A stretch of 64,000 nt of DNA from Granulicella sapmiensis. GTDB taxonomy: Bacteria > Acidobacteriota > Terriglobia > Terriglobales > Acidobacteriaceae. The DNA is taken from the NCBI GenBank assembly GCA_026225395.1, contig JAMFSR010000013.1, positions 1 through 64,000 of the forward strand, read 5' to 3'. Position 1 is the stretch's first letter; the number at the start of each line of letters is the position of its first letter. Shown here one piece after another: positions 45,693 to 54,405 of this stretch. Below the pieces are notes generated by a model, which was not told where the DNA came from, searched no databases, and saw only the letters and a list, made by a program, of their open reading frames with translations. Position numbers and translations under genes: made by a program.

Positions 45693-46597
45693 ACGTGTCG
45701 CGTCGATGGGCGACCAATTTGGAACCTGTTATCGTTGCGGCGCTTGGACGGGCTAGAAGGACAGCGCCAAAGATTCGCGCTAGCACAACGCCGAGGGTCG
45801 ACTGCCTGTCGGACTTCACCGCAGCGGGTCGAATGGCTTCTCCAGAATGCTCCCGGCCACATCGGTTCTCATCCTTAAGTTCCTACACCGGTAAATACCC
45901 AATCATCCGATCGGTCGTATTTTGTAGTGTCCTTCTATATCAAGAGATCATATCTAGATATAGTTTTGTCGAATTTCACATCGACCCACTGGGCGCAAAA
46001 AGGTCTCAGCGCTTGAGGCCCTTCGTGGCCTCTCAAACTCCTCATTGGTCGAGGGCCAGATGGTTGACTTTAGGCCGCTGTTGGAACGATCTTGTTTACG
46101 CCATCGTGCCTTAGCTCTTGCTATCCGTCACCGATCACGAAAGCGGTCAATCATAAAAGGGAATTAGCACCATATGATTGGGCTCGGTTGATCTGCAAAA
46201 GAACTCTGAGAGCATTGCAGCTGTTGTCGACGGATTCATAGGGGCCACTTGGGGACGAGCCATGCTGTTCTTTCGTGCCGCTGCGAGGTGTTCCGATGCA
46301 CACCGCCCTTTCACGACGATGACTTTGGAGATAGCTCCGCGGTTTGACGGAGCGGTCAAGTCAGAGCGTGTCGTGAGCTGTTTAGTCATTTTAAAATGAA
46401 ATGACAGTCGCCTCTGCAAGCTCTGCCGCCTCATCTATTTCACGCTGGGGGTATCGTCCATGCCGCGTTGATTAGCGGGTCAGCGTGGACACGATAAGAG
46501 CGCAATAAAGACACGATAAGGATTTCAAGGGGTTGTTTTTGGCCTTTTGTGCCCTCAAGTGCCGCTCTAAGTTATTGAAAATAAGTTGTGTAGCATT
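45693..46597. other. Long stretch without a supported gene, next to a tRNA scar
   Basis: About 900 bases carry only short frames on both strands with no family resemblance and no good ribosome binding sites. The last 150 bases contain repeated words such as GTGGACACGATAAG and GACACGATAAGG, and a related GTGGACACAATGAGG lies past the tRNA fragment. The stretch is probably decayed integrated DNA or spacer at an element boundary. Confidence 0.5.
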
Positions 46598-46642
46598 TTC
46601 GCAACGAGGAGGTCAGCGGTTCGATCCCGCTCAGCTCCACCA
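46598..46642 (+). tRNA. 3' fragment of a tRNA-Ala (anticodon loop to CCA), likely attachment-site remnant
   Basis: The 45 bases run from an anticodon-loop-like TTCGCAA through an anticodon-stem half CGAGG, a variable AGGTC, a TPsiC arm AGCGG-TTCGATC-CCGCT and the acceptor half AGCTCC followed by ACCA. This matches the 3' part of a tRNA-Ala, with CGC in the anticodon place. The D arm and 5' acceptor half are absent: the bases just upstream do not pair with it. A 3' tRNA piece beside an integrase remnant is the usual mark left by tRNA-targeted integration. Confidence 0.7.
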
Positions 46643-46717
46643 ATAAATCAGTTATTTAGCCCGAAAATCTGGGCACAATAACAAGTCCTTCAAGGGCGTG
46701 GACACAATGAGGGCACA

Positions 46718-46903
46718 TTAAGCGGCTTTGTTGTTTTCTAAAAGAATCAATGCGACCTTGTGGCCCGCGTCCCTCTTCTCATCTCCAACGGTTTGAGCGT
46801 AGGTCTGTAGGGTCATCTCCGCGGTGCTGTGGCGCATCAACTCCATCGACACGCGAAGACTTGCTCCACTGGACAACAGCAGGGAAGCGTAAAAGGCGCG
46901 CAT
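46718..46903 (-). pseudogene. C-terminal fragment of a tyrosine recombinase (phage-type integrase)
   Basis: The 61-codon frame contains ASLLLSSGASLRVSMELMRHSTAEMTLQTYAQ, split here as LLLSSGASLRVSMELMRHS then TAEMTLQTYAQ. This includes the LMRHS box with its conserved His-Arg-His surroundings and the catalytic tyrosine in TYAQ. The stop lies about 75 bases from the tRNA fragment, as expected for an integrase next to its attachment site. Everything before the last 55 residues is missing, and in its place the frame joins a DUF1016-type sequence at KMRAFY. It cannot be active. Confidence 0.75.
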
Positions 46904-47150
46904 CTTCCAGAGACTCGGCTGGCTGGAACCACGACCAAATTGTCCGTCAGATCGTCTGCGAGTTGGTTCACTAGGGCCTCTCCGTACTCAGCTCGCGTTT
47001 CACCCTGCTGCTCGAATTGGACGATGCGCCGTCCGATCCCCCAATAGGTTGCTGTCATCAGGGCTTGACACTGCGCGCCGATGCGGTTCGGGCCGCTTGG
47101 AGCAGCGCGACAATCTGTGTCCGTATATTGCTGTAGTCCTGCTCGATCAT
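46889..47150 (-). pseudogene. N-terminal DUF1016 (YhcG-type, PDDEXK nuclease family) fragment, frameshifted
   Basis: The pieces, read across three frames, give the DUF1016 N-terminal pattern: DYSNIRTQIVALLQAAR and SARSV in one frame, TATYWGIGRRIVQFEQQG and RAEYGEALVNQLADDL in the next, then FGRGSSQPSLWKMRAFY. The family pairs an N-terminal DNA-binding helix bundle with a C-terminal nuclease, and is often found on mobile elements. Here the nuclease half is gone, and the sequence runs straight into the integrase tail. The start is ATG 47150. At least two frameshifts make it a clear pseudogene. Confidence 0.7.
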
Positions 47151-47420
47151 CTTCTCACTAGGGTGCTGTGACCAAAGGTGTGACCGCTCTGATCGATTGC
47201 ACTTTCTCTTTTTCGTTTCGCTTGTTGATGACGTCGCCGACTTGGCCGGTTTCCGGGTGTTGATATCACATCTCTCCAACTGCGCGCTCGATTCGATGTG
47301 GATTCAGAACGAAGACAAGTTCACTGAAGAAACAAAGAATATCTTGGAGACGACATGGTTGCGACACAAGCCTATCTCAGGACGTCTTTGGCTAATCCGA
47401 TAATTTAAAGCTACTGCATA

Positions 47421-47951
47421 CTATTTGACGTATTTGATCATGTAATCAAAACGAACGTTAGCTAAGGAGACTAATTGCATAAGATCTGCATCGAGTTCGT
47501 CCGGATCGTATAACGCTTCCTCTTGACCCGCTACGTCTCCATATCCCAATCTTCCAGTGGTCGCACGCAACCGATCTGCAAGGAAAAGACCAATCGCCCT
47601 ATAGAAGCGTGTCCCGAATTTTCCGTCGGATTCCAACTTCTTCCTTAGCAAGCGTTTCTCTATTCCGAGTGCGACGGCCGGTAACTGCGCTACCACTGAT
47701 GCAAGTGGAGGCCGGGAGTCGACGAAAGATATCTCTCCGATTACTTCGCCAGCCATCAAGGTGGCAACCTGCACACCGTTAGGCAGTTGGACTGTCAGAC
47801 GACCATCCAACAAAATATAGAGATATTCAATAGACACTCCTTGTTGAATGAGCATGTCACCTTCTGCAAACAGGAACTTAGTTCCATTGTCGGCAATCCA
47901 TTGGATATCGGTATCCTCCAGTATGCCCATTAGATAGAGAACTTTTCGCAT
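47421..47951 (-). CDS. Cyclic-nucleotide-binding domain protein at the end of the NHLM operon
   Basis: The 176-residue protein has a cNMP-binding beta-roll at about residues 10-125 (FLFAEGDMLIQQG, LYILLDGRLTVQL, AGEVIGEISFVDSRPPLASVVA) and a short helical tail. There is no HTH, so it is not a CRP-type regulator by itself. Small cNMP-type proteins accompany NHLM peptide exporters in several phyla, perhaps to gate the second ABC protein. The RPPLASVVA segment replaces the strict RTA phosphate-binding motif, so nucleotide binding is uncertain. AAGGAT precedes ATG 47951 by eight bases, and the gap to the ABC gene is 30 bases. Confidence 0.82.
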   Translation of the reverse strand: MRKVLYLMGILEDTDIQWIADNGTKFLFAEGDMLIQQGVSIEYLYILLDGRLTVQLPNGVQVATLMAGEVIGEISFVDSRPPLASVVAQLPAVALGIEKRLLRKKLESDGKFGTRFYRAIGLFLADRLRATTGRLGYGDVAGQEEALYDPDELDADLMQLVSLANVRFDYMIKYVK

Positions 47952-47981
47952 TGTGGCTGATCCTTTCTTTGTTCCAGGAGC

Positions 47982-50846
47982 TTAGAGCAGTTGACGTTTC
48001 GCTAGTTCAGAAAAATAGCCCTCCTTAGTCATCAAGTCCGCATAAGTCCCTGTCTCATGGAGTCTTCCTTCTTTGAAGACCATAATTACGTCTGCACGAA
48101 GAATGGTACTGAGGCGATGGGCGATTACGATGCGTGTCGCCTGCATTGCATCGAGACTTTGACTGACTATTGCCTGGGTCCGATTGTCGAGGGCGCTGGT
48201 AGCTTCATCGAAGAACAAGATGCGAGGTCGATGCAGAATGGCACGGGCAATTAGTATCCGCTGTCGTTGACCTCCGGAGAGGCCGCTGCCCGATTCATTG
48301 ATCAGAGTGTGCATGCCCATTGGCATGGCGCGGATTTCATCATCCAGGCCGACCCGCTTTGCGGCATCCCATGCCCAGTCCAAAGACAGCGTCGAGTTAC
48401 CAACGATGTTCGTGAGTATGTCACCCGTCATAAGAACGCCGCTCTGCAGAACTACACCAATCTGAGTTCGAACTGCCTGTTTATCGAGTTCCGCGAGATC
48501 CCTGCCATCGTAGAAGATCGATCCGCTTAAGGGAGTTTCAAAACCAAGCAGAAGTCGCATGAGGGTCGATTTTCCAGATCCCGATTCTCCGACGATTGCG
48601 ATATATTGACCCGCCTTGATGCTAAACGAGATATCGCTCAGCACCATAGGAAGATCTTCTCTATATCGAAAGGAGATATGAGATAGCTCGATCCCTCCCT
48701 GAAGCTGACCCGGCTTTCTCAAATCAATCCTTTTTTCGGGGAGTTCATTCAAGATTGGCTTTGCACGTTCATACATCGGTACGACGCCGATGATTGAAAG
48801 AACCGCAGCGCTCAAAGCAGTCGTCGATCCAAGAAACTGGAGAAAGGCTGCGTTGAAGGCAAGAAAGTGTCCTGTCGTAAACTTTGGATCCTCCTTCATC
48901 ATGGTGGCGGTAGTGATGTAAATCAGGATGGAGGTTGCAATTGGAAAAACACTGTTGAAGATGCTCATCCCAATAGCAATCCGGGAGGTCTTGAGCGTCA
49001 TCCTCGTTTGCCATGAATAGTCCTCCGCCCAGCGTCCAAAGGCGCGCGGCTCAGCACCTGAGACACGGAACTTCGCAACACCCAGCAGTAGTTGAGCGAC
49101 CCTCCCGGCGATCCTGCCTTCCATCGCCATGGTCTTTCGATTCAATCTCATTGTGGCCCATGTCGAGGCCACGACAAAGGCCACGGCCACGGCGGCCAAC
49201 TCGGTCGCGAGCAGAGCGAGTTTGACACTATAGCTGAAGAGCAAAGCGAAGTTGAAAATGGAAAATACTCCCATTAGGACAGCTGAGACCGCCGAACCCG
49301 TGAGGACCTGTCGCATCTGATTAATCGCGAGACTGCGCCAAGCTAGATCGCCAGCAGTGTACTTTCGGAAAAATCCGGCCCGCAAATTCAATAACCTGTC
49401 CCAAAGTGCGGTCTGCAGCTCCGATTCCATGCGGCCTTCGAGACGTTGTGTTGCAAAGCTTTGGCCGAGGCGCACGAGGAAGATAGCCACAGACGCAGAG
49501 AAAAGAAGTATCGAGAGTTGGAGGAGAGCGCCGCGCTGCCCTTCCGGGATGATCTGATCAAAAAGTACGCCCGTTGCGATGGGCATGGCGAGACTAAGGA
49601 TGCCAATTAAAACTCCGATCCCGAAGATCGTCATTAAATCAATTCTGCTGTTGCGCAAGCCGAAGTACAATAAGTCCCTTGCTCGCAAACCTCGGTCGGA
49701 GGGAAACGGTCGATAGAGAACATACGCGTGGGCATCGAAGCTTTTGGAAAGCTCTTCGGTGACTACCGTTTGTGTATTGGCGAGGGGGTCGAAGACACTA
49801 TATTTCGAGGTACCCTGCCGCAGGAACACAACAGCTGAGATGCCGTTCAAATTGAATCCAACCATTGGCCCATGATCCTGTTTCCACCACCCCTCTCCGA
49901 GCAACACCTGTCGATAGCGCACGCCTGAGGCTGTAGCGATGCGCATTAAAGCCTGCTCCGCATTCTCGTCGGGAACTTCTGTATCGGGAGCCGTGATCGG
50001 AATGCCTAAAACATGCCCAACAGCACGGCAGGCATTTAACGCGCCAACAAAGCGGGTTGTTCTGCCAAGACCAGTCGTGGGATTGATAGGTTCAAAGGGT
50101 GTGATCAGTTCATGCAGCGCTGACTTGAATACTCTGCTGTTGTGCCGAACTGTCTCGCGCAGGCGCTCCGCTTCTGCTACGGTCCCCTTACGCCGACGTG
50201 CCGATAGATGAAATAACAATGCCTGATGAAAATCGACGAGATCGCTGGTTAACCTATCGGCTCCTTCAGTTGAAAGAAGCTGCTCTGCAGTGGTCGAAGT
50301 AGAGAGCGTCTCCCTTGGACCGGCAAAAACCCATAGATACCGGCAGACTGGAACCGATTGCAAATGAAGTCTCCGCGAGTCGTCTGCGGGATTGAAAATG
50401 CTAAATGGCTGAAGGCCGCCATTTATCCAGACGACGTTTCGCGTGCCGATTAGCGCAACTGCGGAATCACCTGTTTCTATTGTTTCGCCGGCTTCGATCT
50501 GCCTGCTTAGCGGCGGCGCTAAACCGGGCATACAAAATCGCGAGACGGTAGTGATCCACCGATCAATCTGTTTTGCCCTCAAAGAGGAGAACAAGAGAGG
50601 CTCTAACTGTGCGGAAGTAGCACTTTGAGCCACGATCGTTGTGGTGACCGAATCTTTCGATAACTCACCGATGCCAATCAGGATCTCCCCGGCTTCAAGT
50701 GTTCCAATATAGTCAAGACTGCTGTGCGGACTTGAATTCCGCAGGTCGGCAAGGTACAGGTCAATTGTGCCCTCCGTGACGAGCCACGTCTTGGAGGAGT
50801 CGCTCAATGAGAATCTGCGACCTGCAGATAGAGGTTCGGTCGTCAA
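47982..50846 (-). CDS. NHLM bacteriocin system ABC transporter 2 (ATP-binding/permease)
   Basis: The 954-residue protein combines N-terminal regulatory-looking domains with an ABC exporter. Residues about 20-190 look like two cNMP-binding or cupin-like rolls (GTLEAGEILIGIG, IEAGETIETGD). Residues about 265-395 resemble a C39 peptidase without its catalytic cysteine. Six membrane helices follow (about 410-680), then the ATPase with Walker A GESGSGKST, signature LSGGQRQRI and Walker B ILFFDEATSAL. This is the TIGR03797 (NHLM_micro_ABC2) layout. It should act with the C39-type ABC protein encoded just upstream in a peptide export complex. The start is TTG 50846 with AGGTGA near. Confidence 0.9.
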   Translation of the reverse strand: MTTEPLSAGRRFSLSDSSKTWLVTEGTIDLYLADLRNSSPHSSLDYIGTLEAGEILIGIGELSKDSVTTTIVAQSATSAQLEPLLFSSLRAKQIDRWITTVSRFCMPGLAPPLSRQIEAGETIETGDSAVALIGTRNVVWINGGLQPFSIFNPADDSRRLHLQSVPVCRYLWVFAGPRETLSTSTTAEQLLSTEGADRLTSDLVDFHQALLFHLSARRRKGTVAEAERLRETVRHNSRVFKSALHELITPFEPINPTTGLGRTTRFVGALNACRAVGHVLGIPITAPDTEVPDENAEQALMRIATASGVRYRQVLLGEGWWKQDHGPMVGFNLNGISAVVFLRQGTSKYSVFDPLANTQTVVTEELSKSFDAHAYVLYRPFPSDRGLRARDLLYFGLRNSRIDLMTIFGIGVLIGILSLAMPIATGVLFDQIIPEGQRGALLQLSILLFSASVAIFLVRLGQSFATQRLEGRMESELQTALWDRLLNLRAGFFRKYTAGDLAWRSLAINQMRQVLTGSAVSAVLMGVFSIFNFALLFSYSVKLALLATELAAVAVAFVVASTWATMRLNRKTMAMEGRIAGRVAQLLLGVAKFRVSGAEPRAFGRWAEDYSWQTRMTLKTSRIAIGMSIFNSVFPIATSILIYITTATMMKEDPKFTTGHFLAFNAAFLQFLGSTTALSAAVLSIIGVVPMYERAKPILNELPEKRIDLRKPGQLQGGIELSHISFRYREDLPMVLSDISFSIKAGQYIAIVGESGSGKSTLMRLLLGFETPLSGSIFYDGRDLAELDKQAVRTQIGVVLQSGVLMTGDILTNIVGNSTLSLDWAWDAAKRVGLDDEIRAMPMGMHTLINESGSGLSGGQRQRILIARAILHRPRILFFDEATSALDNRTQAIVSQSLDAMQATRIVIAHRLSTILRADVIMVFKEGRLHETGTYADLMTKEGYFSELAKRQLL

Positions 50847-50910
50847 GAGGTCACCTGCTTTTGTATTTGCAGGTAGTAAGTTTTGTGGTGAACGAATATC
50901 CCAGAAAATG

Positions 50911-53130
50911 TCACGTATACGCTACCTCGAGAGAAGAGTTCACATCTATATCGAGTAATTTTGCGTAAGGACCCGCTAGCCGCGCCATCTCTTCATGTGT
51001 GCCCCTTTGAACGATCCGGCCTTGTTGTAATACGATGATCTCGTCGCAGTCGCGAATCGTACTTAAGCGGTGTGCGACGATCAGGCAGGAACAACCAAGG
51101 CGCCGGATATTGTCCATTACTATTTTTTCCGTCATCGGATCGAGAGCACTGGTTGCTTCATCGAGTACGAGAATGCTGGGATGAGAGATGAGCGCGCGCG
51201 CAATTTCGATGCGCTGACGCTGGCCACCGCTGAAATTGCGACCCCCTTCTTCAACCAGATAGCTATAGTCGCCCTTCAGCGTGGTGATGAAGTCATGAAT
51301 GCCCGCATCTTTAGCGGCTTTCACGGCACGGGCTTCGGAAATCGTGTCATCCCAAAGCGTAATGTTCTCGCGAATGGTTCCGTCGAAGAGAATAATTTCC
51401 TGATCTATGCAAGCGACGGAATTGCAGATCACGGCCCGGTCATATTCGGTCCGGGTCTTTGAGTCGAACAATATCTCACCGCTCCACTGGTGGTTGATTC
51501 CAGCAACGATGCGTGCGATCGTCGACTTGCCGCTGCCTGAGCCGCCGACCAATGCCACGCGCTGGCCCGGTTCGATCTTTATGCTGATATCAACCAGTAA
51601 TGGCTTGTCGAGGTGGTTATAGCCAAAAACAACATCCTTTAGCTCCAGACTCCCACCTAGCTGGTTCATACCTGTCGTTACGCCAGTCTCTCTCGCAATT
51701 CCAAATGAGCATGCCAGCTTGTCGACGGGCTGGTTAAGCACATCGTCGAGACGTCCAAGACGGTTCTGCATCATTTGAAGCTGCGAGCCCAAATCCATTA
51801 GGCCACTCACTGGCGTGGTGAAACTCCCCATCAACGCTTGAAACGTAATGAGCATCCCAATCGACAAAATCCCATCCATGACACGCAAACCACCAAGACA
51901 AAGCAGTGCGGTCCCATTCAGCGCAGCAAGCAGCCCAGGAATGGCCGACAGAGCAAGGCTTGAAGATGCAAGCTGTTGGTCGAGACTGAGAACCCCCGCT
52001 TGATACCCGGCCCATCGGGCAAAAAACTCTGATTCCGTGCCGGAGGCCTTTATGGTCTCAATACTTTGCAAGCCCAGAATGGTCGTTAGCATCAAGTTAG
52101 CTTTGGCACGGACCAATCTTCGGCCGCGCTCGAGACTCCGTCGCGAAAGAAGACGAAGAATAAAGAGATTGGATACGGACATCAGTATTCCAAGCAGAGT
52201 CAGGAATATGTCGTACTTGAACATCACGATCGCATAGAAAACAACCATCAGAGCATTGAGGACACCGCCGGAGAGTTGTGTGGCGATCACCGCAGCGACC
52301 GTATCGTTGATAGAGACTCTCGATCCAATATCCGCGCTATAGCGCTGGGCAAAAAAATCCGAAGGCAGTCGCAATGTATGCCAAAAATATTTCGCTGATC
52401 CGCTGATCGATAGCTTTGTCTGAAACTTCAACGTTACCCAACCATGCAAGAAGCCGAGTAACAACATCAACAGTGTTGTCGCAGACATCGCTATGACCAG
52501 CGGGCTCAGCCAACTCCACATGCCATCGACAAGAATGTTGTCGAGAAACAGACGAGAATACCCCGCATTCGCCATTCCAGGAATAACACCAATGAGACTC
52601 GCAATGAGAAGATACATCAAGGGCAGTGAGGTACCGTGCATCCTCGCTTTCAATGATTGCATTGTTCTTGGCGGAGCACCTTCTTTTTGAAAACCAGATT
52701 CTTTCTCAAAGGTCAAAACAACACCGGTGAACCCTTCATCAAACTCTTCATAAGAGAACACCTTCCTTCCATCGGAAGGATCGTTAGCGAAAACGCCTTT
52801 CTTCGTGAAACCTTCGATGACGATGTAGTGATTGAAGTTCCAGAAAACGATAAACGGCGCCGGCATCTGTTTGAGCTGTGGAACTTCCTTCTTGAAACCT
52901 TTCGCCACTAATTCATAGGCACGTGCAGCCCGAAGTATGTTGCTGGCTTTGCTGCCATCGCGTGATACGCCGCAATCCGAACGCAGTTTCTCGAGTGAAA
53001 TCCATTTTCCGTAATAAGCCAGGATGATCGCGAGAGAAGCAGGGCCACACTCGGCGGCGTCCATTTGATGAATGGTCGGCGTCTTTACAAGAAAACGAGT
53101 TGTCTTGGAGCGAGTGAATGGATTCGTCAT
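50911..53130 (-). CDS. NHLM bacteriocin system ABC transporter 1 with C39 peptidase domain
   Basis: The 739-residue protein begins with a C39 peptidase domain (about residues 15-145). Its catalytic triad is visible as Cys28 in DAAECGPASL, His101 in FNHYIVIEG and Asp117 in NDPSDG. Six membrane helices (about 165-450) and an ATPase domain follow, with Walker A GGSGSGKST, signature FSGGQRQRIEIARAL and Walker B ILVLDEATSALD. Such proteins cut peptide precursors after a double glycine and export them; this is the TIGR03796 (NHLM_micro_ABC1) form. The only NHLP precursor in reach is the gene at 56140. All key residues are intact, so the exporter should work. Confidence 0.93.
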   Translation of the reverse strand: MTNPFTRSKTTRFLVKTPTIHQMDAAECGPASLAIILAYYGKWISLEKLRSDCGVSRDGSKASNILRAARAYELVAKGFKKEVPQLKQMPAPFIVFWNFNHYIVIEGFTKKGVFANDPSDGRKVFSYEEFDEGFTGVVLTFEKESGFQKEGAPPRTMQSLKARMHGTSLPLMYLLIASLIGVIPGMANAGYSRLFLDNILVDGMWSWLSPLVIAMSATTLLMLLLGFLHGWVTLKFQTKLSISGSAKYFWHTLRLPSDFFAQRYSADIGSRVSINDTVAAVIATQLSGGVLNALMVVFYAIVMFKYDIFLTLLGILMSVSNLFILRLLSRRSLERGRRLVRAKANLMLTTILGLQSIETIKASGTESEFFARWAGYQAGVLSLDQQLASSSLALSAIPGLLAALNGTALLCLGGLRVMDGILSIGMLITFQALMGSFTTPVSGLMDLGSQLQMMQNRLGRLDDVLNQPVDKLACSFGIARETGVTTGMNQLGGSLELKDVVFGYNHLDKPLLVDISIKIEPGQRVALVGGSGSGKSTIARIVAGINHQWSGEILFDSKTRTEYDRAVICNSVACIDQEIILFDGTIRENITLWDDTISEARAVKAAKDAGIHDFITTLKGDYSYLVEEGGRNFSGGQRQRIEIARALISHPSILVLDEATSALDPMTEKIVMDNIRRLGCSCLIVAHRLSTIRDCDEIIVLQQGRIVQRGTHEEMARLAGPYAKLLDIDVNSSLEVAYT

Positions 53131-53141
53131 GAAGATAGTGG

Positions 53142-54398
53142 CTAATCTGTATTTGAAAGAGTTTTGAGAAATGGCAGGATCAATTCAATGGGACGTCTCT
53201 CGCGCGTGACGACCTGTATCGAACAGAGAGTTCCACTGCTCAGCTTCTGTTTTGGAGTTTTCATCGAAGACCACTCGTAGCCGCTTGAGTTTGGGCCTTT
53301 CTGTAGAATGATTCGCACCTCATTAGCTAACCCTTGTGCCTTGAGCGTGCCAACCAAAGATTCATTCTCGAAAGTCCGCATAGCTGCGGCATCGGTTGTC
53401 GGAAAATCGGAAACATAGTTAACTGTTCCGCGCATATACCCGTACTCTTCGCGTTTGATAATGCTTGGCGACACCTGCGCGGCCATGCCAGGAACTATCC
53501 GTTTTGCTTCTCCCGTCGGCACGAAGGCAACAACCTCAAGCTGGCCAACTTCCGGCTGTAAACTCAGAACAGGTGAACCCGTGGTGACGCTTGAGCCTTC
53601 ATAGACTTTTAATTCAACGACCTCACCACTGAAGGGCGAGACGACTTTAGCGCTGGTCTGCATCTGCTCTTCCAGCATTTGCAGTTGTCGCTGCAGCTCA
53701 TCGACTCGCGAAGTAGCTTCGCGGCGTCGAGATTCAGGTTCAGATTGTGCAGCGAATCGCTGCGCGTCCAGTGCAATCAATTGCGCTTTAGATTTCTGGA
53801 TATCAGCACGAATTTCAATTAGCCTTTGCTGCCTAGCGTTCACCTGCTGTTTCGTGCTCAAACCACGCTCGAGCAGGCGTTGCTCCACCGGCACTTGATC
53901 CGCGGCCAGAATCGCCAGGTCCTCACTCCTCTTAATATCGTTCTCAATCGCCGTCTGCTGCTGATCAAGAGCCGCAAGCTGTAGGCGTGATGACTCCTCC
54001 CCTACGTGAGTCGCGAGGTCTGCGGAAGATCTTTCTTCTGCGAGCCGATTCTTCGCCTGCTGAATGCTTATCAGGATCTCTGGTTGCGCGATCTTTGCGA
54101 CAACGTCGCCTGCACTTATCTTGTCTCCAATCTTCAATTTAAAATTGGTAATAACGCCGGCACCAGTGGTCACAACATTTACCACGCCCCCCTGCCCAAT
54201 GAGAATGCCATCGCCCTGTGCCTTCGTAGGTATACGAGCTACGATCGACCAAATGACCGCTGTCAGCACAAAAATCCCAATGCCAAGCAGGGCGAGCCAT
54301 TGATTGGCACTGGTAACGGTGAGCATCTGATCGAGGTCATCAGGAGATGAGAGTCGATCGAGAGCGGCTTTGCGGTAGATTGTAGAATTCACGATCAT
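53142..54398 (-). CDS. NHLM bacteriocin system secretion protein, HlyD-type periplasmic adaptor
   Basis: The 418-residue product has one N-terminal membrane span (WLALLGIGIFVLTAVIWSIVA), then a lipoyl-like domain (IGQGGVVNVVTTGAGVITNF), a long coiled-coil hairpin (about residues 105-230, rich in Gln/Glu/Arg) and a beta-barrel end. This is the TIGR03794-type adaptor that bridges the inner membrane ABC exporter to an outer membrane channel. An open frame reaches ATG 54449 inside the TolC gene. ATG 54398 is preferred: it lies seven bases after the TolC stop and has TGAGG just before. It is closely packed with the ABC1 gene (11 bases). Confidence 0.9.
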   Translation of the reverse strand: MIVNSTIYRKAALDRLSSPDDLDQMLTVTSANQWLALLGIGIFVLTAVIWSIVARIPTKAQGDGILIGQGGVVNVVTTGAGVITNFKLKIGDKISAGDVVAKIAQPEILISIQQAKNRLAEERSSADLATHVGEESSRLQLAALDQQQTAIENDIKRSEDLAILAADQVPVEQRLLERGLSTKQQVNARQQRLIEIRADIQKSKAQLIALDAQRFAAQSEPESRRREATSRVDELQRQLQMLEEQMQTSAKVVSPFSGEVVELKVYEGSSVTTGSPVLSLQPEVGQLEVVAFVPTGEAKRIVPGMAAQVSPSIIKREEYGYMRGTVNYVSDFPTTDAAAMRTFENESLVGTLKAQGLANEVRIILQKGPNSSGYEWSSMKTPKQKLSSGTLCSIQVVTRERRPIELILPFLKTLSNTD

Positions 54399-54405
54399 CG
54401 CCTCA

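Noticed and set aside
46147..46434. Short frames on both strands around 46.2-46.4 kb
   Set aside because: No ribosome binding sites, no family resemblance, and both strands are equally open.
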